Source of the DNA: Chlorobiaceae bacterium
GTDB taxonomy: Bacteria; Bacteroidota; Chlorobiia; Chlorobiales; Chlorobiaceae
Length of the DNA: 37,512 nt
Assembly: GCA_013334225.1 (NCBI GenBank)
Contig: JAAXXY010000025.1
Span: 1 to 37,512 of the forward strand
Direction of reading: 5' to 3'
Both the position numbers and the translations under genes were made by a program. Below the pieces are notes generated by a model. It was not told the origin of the DNA. It saw only the letters and a list, made by a program, of their open reading frames with translations, and made no database searches. Of the stretch, positions 15,638 through 25,493 are shown piece after piece; positions within the stretch are counted from its first letter, which is position 1, and each line of letters opens with the position of its first letter.

Positions 15638-16576
15638 TTGTTTAACAGAATCGTAATTAATTGTTTATCCGATATTTCAATAGAGGGATCTTTGTTCAGT
15701 GGACAGACTTTCAGATGGAGATTAATCGAAGAAATGCCTGAATACTTTGTCAATATCATCAATAGTATTCCGATAATTATCCGTCAATTAAAAATGGATA
15801 TTTTTGAAGCATATTATGAAACAGAAACGACAACCGAATCAGAATTATCGGAGCTGATAACGACTTACTTTCAACTTGAATTATCACCCGATAACATTTT
15901 TCCTGAAATGTTTTCAAGGCACTATCCGGAAGTATGGCAAAAAATGAAAAACTATCTGACGCTGAGAGTACTGAGGCAGGACCCCTTTGAAACCCTGATC
16001 ACCTTCATGTGCGCACAAGGCATCGGCATGCAGATCATCCGCAGGCAGGTCGAAACGATTTCAAGGATTTATGGAAAAGAGCGCTCCGTTTTTTTCAACG
16101 GCAGAGAGGTAACCCTTTTCAGTTTCCCCACTGTCAGCGCCCTTGCTGAAGCCGACCCTGAAAAGCTCAGCAGGTGCACGAACAACAACCGTACGAGGGC
16201 ACGCAATATCATTACGGCCGCAGGTTCTATATCTCAGGGGAAACTCGATTTTAAAAAGCTTCAGGATAAAAGCATCCCATTGGAAGAATTACGCAACGAG
16301 CTTTGCAAACTGGGAGGGATCGGTTTTAAAATTGCTGACTGTATAGCACTGTTCGGACTTGGACGAATGGATGCATTTCCTATTGACACACATGTGAAAC
16401 AATACCTTGGAAAATGGTTCGGAATCGGTGCCGATCCTGGGTCGCTGACACCGGCAACCTATCTCAAGCTCGATGCCGAAGCGCGAACGATCATGAATCC
16501 CTGTTTTGCCGGGTATGCCGGGCACATCCTCTTTCACTGCTGGCGCTGTGAAGAAAAAAGGCTTCGAACATGCTGA
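15638..16576 (+). CDS. 8-oxoguanine DNA glycosylase, OGG1-type
   Basis: This 312-residue protein has the two-part layout of eukaryotic-type OGG1: an OGG_N domain ('GSLFSGQTFRWR', residues about 17-28) and a helix-hairpin-helix GPD domain. The catalytic lysine is K231 in 'GGIGFKIADCIALFGLG' and the catalytic aspartate D250 in 'FPIDTHV', 19 residues apart as in human OGG1 (K249/D268). It should excise 8-oxoguanine opposite cytosine and nick the strand through its lyase activity. The start is a TTG with no ribosome site. The reading frame stays open for some distance upstream, but 'MFNRIVINCLSDISIEG' fits the family N-terminus. Codons in the first 300 bases are AT-rich and change to the local norm after about 15950. 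It stands alone. Confidence 0.85.
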   Translation: MFNRIVINCLSDISIEGSLFSGQTFRWRLIEEMPEYFVNIINSIPIIIRQLKMDIFEAYYETETTTESELSELITTYFQLELSPDNIFPEMFSRHYPEVWQKMKNYLTLRVLRQDPFETLITFMCAQGIGMQIIRRQVETISRIYGKERSVFFNGREVTLFSFPTVSALAEADPEKLSRCTNNNRTRARNIITAAGSISQGKLDFKKLQDKSIPLEELRNELCKLGGIGFKIADCIALFGLGRMDAFPIDTHVKQYLGKWFGIGADPGSLTPATYLKLDAEARTIMNPCFAGYAGHILFHCWRCEEKRLRTC

Positions 16577-16804
16577 ATGTGCAGATATTCGAGCCGTATT
16601 CGGCAATTTCGCCTGAATATGGTTACCAACTAATTATGCAGCCGGTCTTGCATGGTCGTTTTTTCCGGTGATCCCTCTTTTATCTCATCACCTAATTCAA
16701 TACTTTATGGTTCGATACGAAATAACGAAATGCACAGGAAAACGCATCAGACGACCCTTGCAGAACATCCCTGAAATTAATTGGAGAGCAGAAAGGCTTA
16801 TTAC

Positions 16805-19800
16805 ATGTTGAAAATTATTGAAAAGATATTTGGCTCAAAACACGAGAAGGACATCAAGAAAATCCAGCCGGTCATAAACCATATCAACGAACTTCAGGCG
16901 TCCATGGCATCGCTCAGCGATGAGCAGCTGAAACAGAAGAGCCGGGAATTGAAACAGAAAGTCCGCAAGGCACTTGAACCCATAGAGCTTGAGAGGAAAA
17001 ACCTTGGCCATAAACTCGACAATCCCGATATAAGCCTGGAAGAGGCCGACAGTGTCAATACAAAACTCGAGGCTCTTTCAGAGGAATATGATAAAGCCAC
17101 GTTTTCCATACTCGAAGAGGTCCTGCCGGAAACCTATGCCATCGTAAAAGATACCTGCAGAAGGCTGAAAGGACACAAATATCTGGTGATGGACCGTGAA
17201 ATGACCTGGGACATGGTGCCCTACGACGTCCAGCTCATCGGCGGCATGGTGCTTCATTCCGGCAAAATAGCCGAAATGGCTACCGGTGAAGGTAAAACGC
17301 TTGTGTCGACACTTCCGGTTTTCCTCAACTCACTTACCGGCAGAGGCGTCCATGTCGTTACGGTAAACGACTACCTGGCCCAGAGGGACAAAGAGTGGAT
17401 GAACCCTATTTTCGATTTTCATGATATTTCAGTGGGGGTCATCCTCAATTTCATGTCTTCGGATGAACGCAAGGAACAGTACCTCTGCGACGTCACCTAC
17501 GGTACGAACAACGAGTTCGGCTTTGATTATCTGCGCGACAACATGGCGGGAACGCATGAAGATATGGTTCAGCGTGATTTCTTTTTTGCCATCGTCGACG
17601 AAGTTGACAGTGTGCTTATTGATGAAGCCAGAACTCCGCTCATTATTTCTGGACCGGTGCCCAATGCCGATAACAGCAAATATCAGGAAATAAAACCCTG
17701 GATCGAACAGATTGTCCGCGCTCAGCAGCAGCTTGTGGCATCATACCTTACCGAAGCCGAAAAAATACTGAAGACAAAACCGGGTGATTTTGATGCGGGC
17801 CTGCAGCTCCTTCGGGTCAAACGCGGCCAGCCCAAAAACAGCCGTTACATCAAGACACTTTCCCAGCAGGGAATCGCGAAGCTGGTCCAGTCTACGGAAA
17901 ACGAGTTTCTCAAGGACAATTCGAGCCGTATGCATGAAGTTGATGATGAACTCTATTACGCCGTTGACGAAAAGGGCGGAACCATCGACCTGACCGACAA
18001 GGGACGCGCGTTTCTCAGCAAGCTCAGCCACCAGGACACCGACCTTTTCCTGCTGCCGGACGTCGGCACGGAAATTGCCGCCATTGAAAGTGATGCATCT
18101 GCTTCCGACACGGAAAAGATCCAGAAGAAAGATGCCGTATACCGTCTTTTTGCCGACCGTTCGGAAAAACTGCACAATATCAGCCAGCTTCTGAGAGCAT
18201 ACTCGCTTTTCGAGCGCGATGACGAGTATGTGGTCCAGAACGGCATGGTCATGATCGTCGATGAATTCACCGGCCGCATCCTTCCCGGGCGCCGCTACAG
18301 CGATGGCCTGCACCAGGCGATCGAAGCCAAGGAAAATGTCAAGATCGAAGGTGAAACCCAGACAATGGCGACCATCACCATCCAGAACTTTTTCCGTCTG
18401 TACAAAAAGCTTGCGGGTATGACCGGAACGGCGGAAACCGAAGCTTCGGAGTTTTTTGAAATCTACAAGCTCGATGTCGTTGTCATCCCGACCAATGCCA
18501 AGGTTATCCGCAAGGATGTGGACGACCTTGTCTACAAGACACGCCGGGAGAAATACAACGCCGTCGTCCTGAAAGTCGAGGAACTTCAGAAAAAAGGACA
18601 GCCGGTACTTGTCGGAACGACAAGCGTGGACGTTTCCGAAACCATTTCCAGAATGCTCCGGGCTAAAAAAATCCCTCACAATGTGCTCAATGCGAAACAG
18701 AACCATCGTGAGGCTGAAATTGTCGCAGAAGCCGGACAGCGCTCAGCGGTCACGATTGCCACCAATATGGCAGGTCGCGGCACCGATATCAAACTTGGAC
18801 AAGGTGTGAGAGAACTGGGCGGACTCTTCATTCTCGGCTCGGAACGCCATGAATCACGCCGGATTGACCGTCAGCTGCGCGGCCGTGCAGGACGTCAGGG
18901 CGACCCGGGCGAATCGGTATTTTTTGTCTCTCTTGAAGACGAACTGATGCGTCTCTTCGGTTCAGATCGGGTTATTGCGGTCATGGACCGCCTGGGCCAT
19001 GAGGAAGGGGATGTCATCGAGCACTCCATGATTACAAAATCAATCGAACGGGCGCAGAAAAAAGTTGAGGAACAGAACTTTGCCATCCGCAAAAGGCTGC
19101 TCGAATATGACGACGTGCTGAACCAGCAACGTGAGGTTATTTACACCCGCCGCAGAAACGGACTGCTTCACGAACGCCTGACCAGCGATATCCTTGACCT
19201 TCTGAAAGATTACTGTTCGCTGGTGGTAAAAAAACATCACAAGCTGCTTGATGTCGAGGGAATCGAGGAACAGGTCCTGCGTGAGATTTCCGTTGAATTC
19301 AAAATTGACCGGACGGTCTTCGAAAATGACGGAGTGGATGCGACCACAGACAAGCTTTACATGACAGCCCTTTCGTTCTACAAGAGAAAAGAGGCGATCA
19401 TTCCGCCTGATATCATGCGTCAGATCGAAAAATATGCGGTGCTGAGTATCATCGACACGCGCTGGAGAGAACACCTTCGTGAAATCGACTCCCTCCGTGA
19501 AGGTATCAACCTGCGTGCATACGGACAGAAAGATCCTCTTCTCGAGTACAAACAGGAGGCTTACCGGCTGTTTATCACGCTCCTGCAGGAAATAGAGCTC
19601 GAAACCCTTTCACTTGCATTCAAACTCTTTCCTGTCGACCCTGAAGAGGCACAGGAAATGGAAGAGAGACAGAGAAAGGCCGCTATAAAGCAGGAAAAAC
19701 TTGTTGCGCAGCATGAGGCTGCCGAAAGTGTCTTTGCAGCTGCCGCTGCCGAAATGCAGGATAACGGCGCAGGTGATGAAATGCCCGCACAACAGCCGGT

Positions 19801-19888
19801 TGTCGCTGAAAAAAAACCGGGCCGTAATGACCTCTGCCACTGTGGAAGCGGAAAAAAATATAAAAACTGTCACGGCCAGCAGCCTTGA
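16805..19888 (+). CDS. secA: Preprotein translocase ATPase SecA
   Basis: SecA drives Sec-dependent export through SecYEG at the membrane. This 1027-residue protein has Walker A 'ATGEGKT' (about residues 159-165), the PPXD and second nucleotide-binding region with '[13 protein letters not shown]' and '[16 protein letters not shown]', the helical scaffold, and the C-terminal zinc motif '[13 protein letters not shown]' that binds SecB and lipid. It is longer than the E. coli protein, with extra sequence between '[12 protein letters not shown]' and '[10 protein letters not shown]'. I start at the ATG at 16805, eight codons inside a longer TTG frame, because it gives '[12 protein letters not shown]' and has AAAGG upstream. 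purL follows after 25 bases. The 228-base upstream gap has no gene. Confidence 0.96.
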   Translation: MLKIIEKIFGSKHEKDIKKIQPVINHINELQASMASLSDEQLKQKSRELKQKVRKALEPIELERKNLGHKLDNPDISLEEADSVNTKLEALSEEYDKATFSILEEVLPETYAIVKDTCRRLKGHKYLVMDREMTWDMVPYDVQLIGGMVLHSGKIAEMATGEGKTLVSTLPVFLNSLTGRGVHVVTVNDYLAQRDKEWMNPIFDFHDISVGVILNFMSSDERKEQYLCDVTYGTNNEFGFDYLRDNMAGTHEDMVQRDFFFAIVDEVDSVLIDEARTPLIISGPVPNADNSKYQEIKPWIEQIVRAQQQLVASYLTEAEKILKTKPGDFDAGLQLLRVKRGQPKNSRYIKTLSQQGIAKLVQSTENEFLKDNSSRMHEVDDELYYAVDEKGGTIDLTDKGRAFLSKLSHQDTDLFLLPDVGTEIAAIESDASASDTEKIQKKDAVYRLFADRSEKLHNISQLLRAYSLFERDDEYVVQNGMVMIVDEFTGRILPGRRYSDGLHQAIEAKENVKIEGETQTMATITIQNFFRLYKKLAGMTGTAETEASEFFEIYKLDVVVIPTNAKVIRKDVDDLVYKTRREKYNAVVLKVEELQKKGQPVLVGTTSVDVSETISRMLRAKKIPHNVLNAKQNHREAEIVAEAGQRSAVTIATNMAGRGTDIKLGQGVRELGGLFILGSERHESRRIDRQLRGRAGRQGDPGESVFFVSLEDELMRLFGSDRVIAVMDRLGHEEGDVIEHSMITKSIERAQKKVEEQNFAIRKRLLEYDDVLNQQREVIYTRRRNGLLHERLTSDILDLLKDYCSLVVKKHHKLLDVEGIEEQVLREISVEFKIDRTVFENDGVDATTDKLYMTALSFYKRKEAIIPPDIMRQIEKYAVLSIIDTRWREHLREIDSLREGINLRAYGQKDPLLEYKQEAYRLFITLLQEIELETLSLAFKLFPVDPEEAQEMEERQRKAAIKQEKLVAQHEAAESVFAAAAAEMQDNGAGDEMPAQQPVVAEKKPGRNDLCHCGSGKKYKNCHGQQP

Positions 19889-19913
19889 TGTTTCGCAATC
19901 TTCAACTGTACCA

Positions 19914-22199
19914 ATGAAACACACTGATATTGAAGTAAGCCTCGCGATTGCAGAAGAACATGGCCTGAATGCCGAAGAGTATACAAAAATACAATCCATT
20001 CTGGGCAGGGTACCTTCGATTACCGAGCTCGGCATTTTTTCCGTCATGTGGTCCGAACATTGCAGCTATAAAAACTCAATAGCAGTACTGAAGACACTTC
20101 CTCGCGAAGGCAAGGCCGTTCTGACCGGGGCTGGAGAAGAAAACGCGGGGCTTGTCGATATCGGTGACAATCTTGCCGTTGCATTCAAGATCGAGTCACA
20201 CAATCATCCTTCCGCCGTCGAGCCCTATCAGGGGGCAGCAACCGGGGTTGGAGGCATTCACCGCGACATATTCACCATGGGCGCCCGGCCGGTCGCATCC
20301 CTCAACTCTCTCAGATTCGGTTCTCCGAAAGATCCCCGCGTCCGATACCTTGTCGACGGCGTCGTAAGAGGGATAGGCGATTATGGCAACTCCTTCGGCG
20401 TTCCTACGGTAGGCGGCGAAATATATTTTGAAGAAGGCTATACAGGAAACCCGCTTGTCAATGCCATGTCCGTCGGTATTGTCGAACATGACAAAACCGT
20501 CAGCGCTACCGCCAAAGGTGAAGGCAATCCCGTGCTGATCGTCGGTTCATCGACAGGAAGGGACGGAATACACGGAGCGACCTTTGCATCGGAAGATCTG
20601 AGCGAAGCCTCCGAGGACAAAAGGCCCAGTGTGCAGGTTGGCGATCCTTTCGCTGAAAAACTGCTCCTCGAGGCGACCCTTGAAGCGATTGCTTCCGGCT
20701 TTGTCGTCGGCCTGCAGGATATGGGTGCTGCCGGGATCACCAGCTCGACATCCGAGATGAGTGCCCGGGGTATTGAAAAAACCGGCTCCGGAGGAATCGA
20801 GATCAACCTCGATCTTGTACCTATCCGCGAAAAAGGAATGAGCGCATACGAAATCATGCTTTCCGAATCACAGGAAAGAATGCTTGTCGTCGCCGAGAAA
20901 GGGTTCGAGGACAGGATCATCGATATATACAGAAAATGGGATGTCCAGGCTGTCGTCATAGGTCGTGTGACAAACGACAACTGCCTGAGGGTTCAGCAGC
21001 ACGGCGCGGTCGTAGCTGAAATCCCGGCGATCTCCCTCGTGCTCGGTGGAGGGGCCCCGGTCTATATTCGCGAAGCTGTCGAGAAAAAACCCGACACACC
21101 CGTTGCCGAACTTGTCGATGATTCGGACCTTTCATTCAACGAAATCGGCATCGAACTTCTGTCACGACCCAATATCGCCAGCAAACAGTGGGTATACCGG
21201 CAATATGATTCCATGGTCCAGACCAATACCGTCACACCTGCCGGACAGACCGATGCTGCGGTGATCCGGATCAAGGGAACCAGGAAAGGCCTTGCCATGA
21301 AAACCGACTGCAACGCACGTTACGTCTATCTCAATCCATCTTCCGGAGGCAAAATCGCTGTGGCTGAATGCGCGAGAAACATTGCCTGTACAGGAGCCAG
21401 ACCGCTTGCCATCACCAACTGCCTGAATTTCGGCAACCCTTACAAGCCTGAGGTTTACTACCAGTTCAGGACTGCTGTCGAAGGAATGGGTGATGCATGC
21501 AGAGCTTTCAATACCCCGGTTACCGGCGGCAATGTCAGCTTCTACAACGAATCATCCATCGGCGGTGTCCGGACAGCCATCTACCCTACTCCGACAATCG
21601 GTATGATCGGACTGCTCGACGATATCGACAACCTCACAGGTTCGACATTCCGTCATGAAGGAGATGCCATCATTCTGCTCGGTGATCCTGAACTTTCGCT
21701 CGACGGTTCGGAATTCCTTGTCATGCAGTACGGAACTCCCGGTCAGGATGCTCCGTTTATTGATCTCGGACATGAAAAAAACCTGCAGGATCTTCTGGTC
21801 GAACTTGCCGGGAAAAAGCTCATGCATTCGGCCCATGACATTTCCGATGGCGGGCTCTTTGTGGCATTGGCTGAAAAAACAGTTATGGACAGCGAAGCTC
21901 CGCTGCTCGGGTTCACTGTGGAACTTGAAATTACAGGAACCGGACCGAACATTTTCCAGCAGCAGCTCTTTTCGGAAGCCCAGGGACGGGTGGTGCTGAG
22001 CATAGCCCCGGAAAAAGCCAAGGAAGTCATAGAGGAGGCCGTCAAATATAATGTCCCGATCAGGGTGATCGGCAGGGTCGTCAAGGGCTCAGGCACCATA
22101 GCCATCAACGGGCAGGAGGTTCTGAACATCGCGTCCGGAGAACTTGCCGAAGCTTATTACCATTCTCTCGAACATGCCCTTCACCTCGATGAAATGTAA
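19914..22199 (+). CDS. purL: Phosphoribosylformylglycinamidine synthase, small PurL
   Basis: PurL makes FGAM from FGAR, ATP and ammonia in purine synthesis. At 761 residues this is the small type that needs separate PurS and PurQ, neither of which is in the window. Visible motifs are '[11 protein letters not shown]', the ATP/Mg loop '[19 protein letters not shown]', '[11 protein letters not shown]', '[16 protein letters not shown]', 'SESQERML', 'CLNFGNP', '[15 protein letters not shown]' and '[10 protein letters not shown]'. The frame extends upstream into secA, but the ATG at 19914 ('[18 protein letters not shown]') is the correct family start and lies 25 bases after the secA stop. Cotranscription with secA is likely. 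Confidence 0.96.
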   Translation: MKHTDIEVSLAIAEEHGLNAEEYTKIQSILGRVPSITELGIFSVMWSEHCSYKNSIAVLKTLPREGKAVLTGAGEENAGLVDIGDNLAVAFKIESHNHPSAVEPYQGAATGVGGIHRDIFTMGARPVASLNSLRFGSPKDPRVRYLVDGVVRGIGDYGNSFGVPTVGGEIYFEEGYTGNPLVNAMSVGIVEHDKTVSATAKGEGNPVLIVGSSTGRDGIHGATFASEDLSEASEDKRPSVQVGDPFAEKLLLEATLEAIASGFVVGLQDMGAAGITSSTSEMSARGIEKTGSGGIEINLDLVPIREKGMSAYEIMLSESQERMLVVAEKGFEDRIIDIYRKWDVQAVVIGRVTNDNCLRVQQHGAVVAEIPAISLVLGGGAPVYIREAVEKKPDTPVAELVDDSDLSFNEIGIELLSRPNIASKQWVYRQYDSMVQTNTVTPAGQTDAAVIRIKGTRKGLAMKTDCNARYVYLNPSSGGKIAVAECARNIACTGARPLAITNCLNFGNPYKPEVYYQFRTAVEGMGDACRAFNTPVTGGNVSFYNESSIGGVRTAIYPTPTIGMIGLLDDIDNLTGSTFRHEGDAIILLGDPELSLDGSEFLVMQYGTPGQDAPFIDLGHEKNLQDLLVELAGKKLMHSAHDISDGGLFVALAEKTVMDSEAPLLGFTVELEITGTGPNIFQQQLFSEAQGRVVLSIAPEKAKEVIEEAVKYNVPIRVIGRVVKGSGTIAINGQEVLNIASGELAEAYYHSLEHALHLDEM

Positions 22200-22228
22200 A
22201 ATCTCACGCTGAAAAAGGAGGAGCCGGG

Positions 22229-23809
22229 ATGCTGCCTGTTGTTACCGCAAAAGAAATGCAGAAAGCCGACATGGCGGCAATTTCCGATCTCCTGATCGGC
22301 GAAACGAGACTGATGGAGCTTGCCGGCCGTGAATGTGTCCGGATTATCTGCAGGAAACTGGAAAAAGAGGGCCTGGAAGAGAACTCCTTTCTTGTCGTAT
22401 GCGGAAAAGGCAACAACGGCGGTGACGGGTTCGTCATCGCCCGGCATCTGCTGAACCTCGGCGCGACGGTTGATCTTGTCCTTCTTTACCCTGAAGAAAT
22501 GCTTCAGGGTATCAACAGGGAAGGATTCGCAATACTCGCAGCATACTCCCGATTCACGGCAGACCTGCGCATTTTCAGAAGTCATGATGAGGCATTACCG
22601 TATGTGGCCGAGAAACCATACGATGCCGTTATCGATGCTGTGACCGGCACCGGACTGAGATTACAGGGAGACAGAGATGAACTCCCATCTCCTCTTTCAG
22701 AAGGCATAGAGCTTGTCAACACCATACGTGACCGTACCGGTGCGGTCACATTTGCCGTGGACATCCCTTCCGGCCTCGATGCCACAACGGGCTTTTCGTC
22801 CGTGCCATCGGTGGACGCCGATGTCACCGTCACCATGGCTTTCCTGAAAACCGGTTTCTTTCTCAATGACGGTCCGGCGCTCTGCGGAGAAACGGAAGTC
22901 GCGGAGATTTCGATTCCCCGCTTTCTCATAGAACCCGCTTCTCACTACCTGACCGACAAAGAGTTCGCCGCCGGACATTTTCATCTCAGAAAACCTGAAA
23001 GCGCAAAGCATACGAACGGAAAAGTGCTGATCGTCGCCGGCTCACATTCGGAACATGCCTCGATGCTCGGTGCCGCAATCCTCTCTGTGAAAGCCGCCGT
23101 TAAAACAGGCGCAGGATATGTCTGTATTTCCGTTCCGCTTTCCATGGCGGCGGCGATACATGATGCAGTGCCGGAAGCTATCGTTATCAGCAGGGATAAA
23201 GCGGCAATCATTGAAAAGGCCGTATGGGCCGATGCAATCATGATCGGGTGCGGTTTGGGACGGGACGAGAATTCCATCGAATTGATCAGGAACATACTTG
23301 CTTCACCGGAGATTACGGAGAAAAAACTTGTTCTCGATGCAGATGCACTCTATGCCCTTTCATGTCCGGAGCTTCCTGAAATACTGAAACGATGCCGGAA
23401 TACGATCCTGACACCTCATTATGGGGAATTCAGCCGTCTTGGCGGTACTGAAACAGAGAACATTCAGTCCGATCCGCTGAAAGCCGCCGAACATTTCGCC
23501 AGGCGCCACAATGTCAATGTTCTCCTGAAAGGAAATCCGACGGTGATTGCAGGGCCTGCCGGACCTGTTCTGCTGAATACATCCGGAAACGAGGCTCTCG
23601 CGACAGCCGGCTCCGGAGATGTGCTCGCCGGAATGATCGCGGCCATTGCTGCAAAAGGGGCGGATATTTTCAACGCCGGTGCATGTGCGGCATGGTTTCA
23701 CGGACGGGCGGGTGATCTGGCAAACGACGTGTCGAGCCTGGTTTCGTCAGGGATGGTGCTCGATCACATTCAGGAAGCGATCCTCGAAATATTCGAGTTG
23801 CATGAATAG
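22229..23809 (+). CDS. Bifunctional NAD(P)HX epimerase / ADP-dependent NAD(P)HX dehydratase
   Basis: This 526-residue protein repairs hydrated NADH and NADPH. The N-terminal half (about residues 1-215) is the YjeF/NnrE epimerase: 'VCGKGNNGGDGFVIARHLL', 'AVIDAVTGTGL' and 'AVDIPSGLDATTG'. The C-terminal half (about 245-520) is the ribokinase-like NnrD dehydratase: 'GKVLIVAGSHSEHASMLGAA', 'MIGCGLGRD', 'LDADAL', 'LTPHYGEFSRL', 'LLKGNPTVI' and the nucleotide loop 'ATAGSGDVLAGMIAA'. AAGGAGG before the ATG gives a confident start. It lies 29 bases after purL on the same strand and ends 14 bases from the convergent aminotransferase. Confidence 0.95.
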   Translation: MLPVVTAKEMQKADMAAISDLLIGETRLMELAGRECVRIICRKLEKEGLEENSFLVVCGKGNNGGDGFVIARHLLNLGATVDLVLLYPEEMLQGINREGFAILAAYSRFTADLRIFRSHDEALPYVAEKPYDAVIDAVTGTGLRLQGDRDELPSPLSEGIELVNTIRDRTGAVTFAVDIPSGLDATTGFSSVPSVDADVTVTMAFLKTGFFLNDGPALCGETEVAEISIPRFLIEPASHYLTDKEFAAGHFHLRKPESAKHTNGKVLIVAGSHSEHASMLGAAILSVKAAVKTGAGYVCISVPLSMAAAIHDAVPEAIVISRDKAAIIEKAVWADAIMIGCGLGRDENSIELIRNILASPEITEKKLVLDADALYALSCPELPEILKRCRNTILTPHYGEFSRLGGTETENIQSDPLKAAEHFARRHNVNVLLKGNPTVIAGPAGPVLLNTSGNEALATAGSGDVLAGMIAAIAAKGADIFNAGACAAWFHGRAGDLANDVSSLVSSGMVLDHIQEAILEIFELHE

Positions 23810-23823
23810 AAAACTCCGGTGTT

Positions 23824-25041
23824 TCAGGACTCCGTTTCAGGAACACGCAGGAATTTTCTGATATTTCTCGCCGCCTGACGGATCCTCTCCTCGTTTTCGA
23901 TCATGGCAATCCTTACATACTCATCGCCATAGGCACCGAATCCTATGCCCGGGCTGACCGCCACCTTACCTTCCGTAAGCAGTCTCTTGCTGAACTCGAG
24001 GCTTCCAAGATGCCTGAACTGTTCTGGAATCCGTCCCCAGACAAACATGCTCGCGCGAGGTGAAACAAGCGGCCATCCTGCATTTGTAAAACTTTTCACC
24101 ATGACATCGCGGCGCTTCTGATAAACATCCTTGATCTGTTCGATACAGCTCTGGTCTTCGTTCAGTGCTATGGTCGAAGCGACCTGTATCGGCGTAAAAG
24201 TGCCATAGTCAAGCCAGCTCTTGATTTTCTCAAGGGCACCGATAAGTTTGGCGTTACCAACCATGAACCCTACACGCCAACCGGCCATGTTGTATGTTTT
24301 TGAAAGGGTGTAGCTCTCGACCGCGACATCTTTCGCTCCGGGAACCTGAAGGATGGATGGTGTCCGGTAGCCGTCGAATGTTATTTCAGCATAGGCGATA
24401 TCGCTGATAATATAGAAACGTTCCTGCCTGGCGATATCCACAAGCTTTTCATAAAACGAAAGCTCTACGGTTGCCGTGGTCGGATTGTTCGGAAAATTGA
24501 CCACAAGGTATTTCGGTTTCGGGGATGATTCACGTAAAGCCTGCTCGATATGACGGAAAAATCCCTGTTCATCGAGGGTGAAATCATCGTTCATTTCAAG
24601 CTTCAGGCGATGGACATTGCCTCCGGCAAGAATGAAAGCCTGGGAGTGAATAGGATAACATGGGTCCGGGACCATGGCAAGATCGCCGGGATTGGTGATC
24701 GCCTGAACCAGATGGACATATCCTTCCTTGGAGCCCATTGTAGCAACTACTTCCCGGTCGAGGTCGAGATCGACATTGTATTTGCGTTTATACCAGTTTC
24801 CTACAGCTCCCCTCAGTTTGTAAATGCCTTTTGACACCGAATAACCATGGGTGCGCGGTTTATTGATGCTTTCGACCAGTTTATCGACGATATGCTGAGG
24901 TGTCGGACCGTCAGGATTGCCCATGGAAAAGTCTATGACATCCTCGCCGGCACGCCGTTCTGCCATTTTCAGTTCATTTACAGCAGCAAACACATACTTG
25001 GGAAGGCGTTTGATCTTGTCAAACTCTATTTCATCAAACAT
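23824..25041 (-). CDS. PLP-dependent class I aminotransferase, AlaC-like
   Basis: This 405-residue fold-type I aminotransferase has 'IDFSMGNPDGPTPQHI', 'HGYSVSKGIYKLRGAVGNWY', 'VVNFPNNPTTATV' (the Asn that contacts PLP), 'IISDIAYAEITFDG' and the Schiff-base lysine in 'SYTLSKTYNMAGWRVGF', with the C-terminal Arg in 'EYVRIAMIE'. The overall sequence best fits the AlaC/YfdZ glutamate-pyruvate aminotransferase group. LL-diaminopimelate or methionine aminotransferases of the same subclass cannot be excluded. The N-terminus 'MFDEIEFDKIKRLPKYVF' is a typical start for this group. It is transcribed alone, convergent with the NAD(P)HX repair gene and divergent from the Hdr cluster. Confidence 0.9.
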   Translation of the reverse strand: MFDEIEFDKIKRLPKYVFAAVNELKMAERRAGEDVIDFSMGNPDGPTPQHIVDKLVESINKPRTHGYSVSKGIYKLRGAVGNWYKRKYNVDLDLDREVVATMGSKEGYVHLVQAITNPGDLAMVPDPCYPIHSQAFILAGGNVHRLKLEMNDDFTLDEQGFFRHIEQALRESSPKPKYLVVNFPNNPTTATVELSFYEKLVDIARQERFYIISDIAYAEITFDGYRTPSILQVPGAKDVAVESYTLSKTYNMAGWRVGFMVGNAKLIGALEKIKSWLDYGTFTPIQVASTIALNEDQSCIEQIKDVYQKRRDVMVKSFTNAGWPLVSPRASMFVWGRIPEQFRHLGSLEFSKRLLTEGKVAVSPGIGFGAYGDEYVRIAMIENEERIRQAARNIRKFLRVPETES

Positions 25042-25401
25042 AAACGGTTGTAAAAATAATTCTTGTGAGATAAATCAAATGTCCTGCTATCATAAGCAAA
25101 AAGTGCATCATATCAATGAACTTCCCTGTTTTTCCATCCATGATTTTACTGCTGACAGCATGATGCCGCTGATGAGGATCCGGTTCAGATGAAACGTGCT
25201 GCGAACTGCATTGCATGATTCTGGTCCTTCATACCGGAAGCGTTGAACTCTTTCTTCGGAATGGATGTTTCAAATTTATACTGTTTTTAATTTAAACTCC
25301 TGAATCCTTATGGATGTTCAGAACCTTGGAAAACAGAGACAATATGAGACTTGCAGCCTAAGAAACTTAACAATCATTAAAAATTATTTACCACGGATAA
25401 T

Positions 25402-25429
25402 TTGACATTATTGTATTTTTATTTAACAT
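25402..25429 (+). promoter_or_regulatory. Probable promoter of the Hdr-Flx cluster
   Basis: TTGACA (perfect -35), a 16-base spacer and TAACAT (4 of 6 to TATAAT) lie about 65 bases before the first Hdr gene. The rest of the 452-base divergent gap (25042-25493) has no gene, tRNA or strong repeat. A short TTTACCAC motif occurs twice, at about 25387 and 25474, flanking the promoter. Confidence 0.45.
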
Positions 25430-25493
25430 GATATGTTTTGCCGTTTCGCTCCCCGCATGACGTCAAGTAACATTTACCACACATATATACCAC

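Noticed and set aside
17741..18706. 321-codon open frame on the minus strand
   Set aside because: It is antisense to the secA core. The translated sequence is low in recognisable motifs and secA is certain here.
19701..19913. Longer N-terminus for PurL inside secA
   Set aside because: The added residues are a shifted reading of the SecA tail and match nothing in PurL. The ATG at 19914 gives the family N-terminus.
23810..23860. Near-repeat ACTCCGGTGTTTCAGG / ACTCCGTTTCAGG at the convergent gene ends
   Set aside because: It is short and partly within the aminotransferase coding end; no hairpin longer than 4 bp forms.
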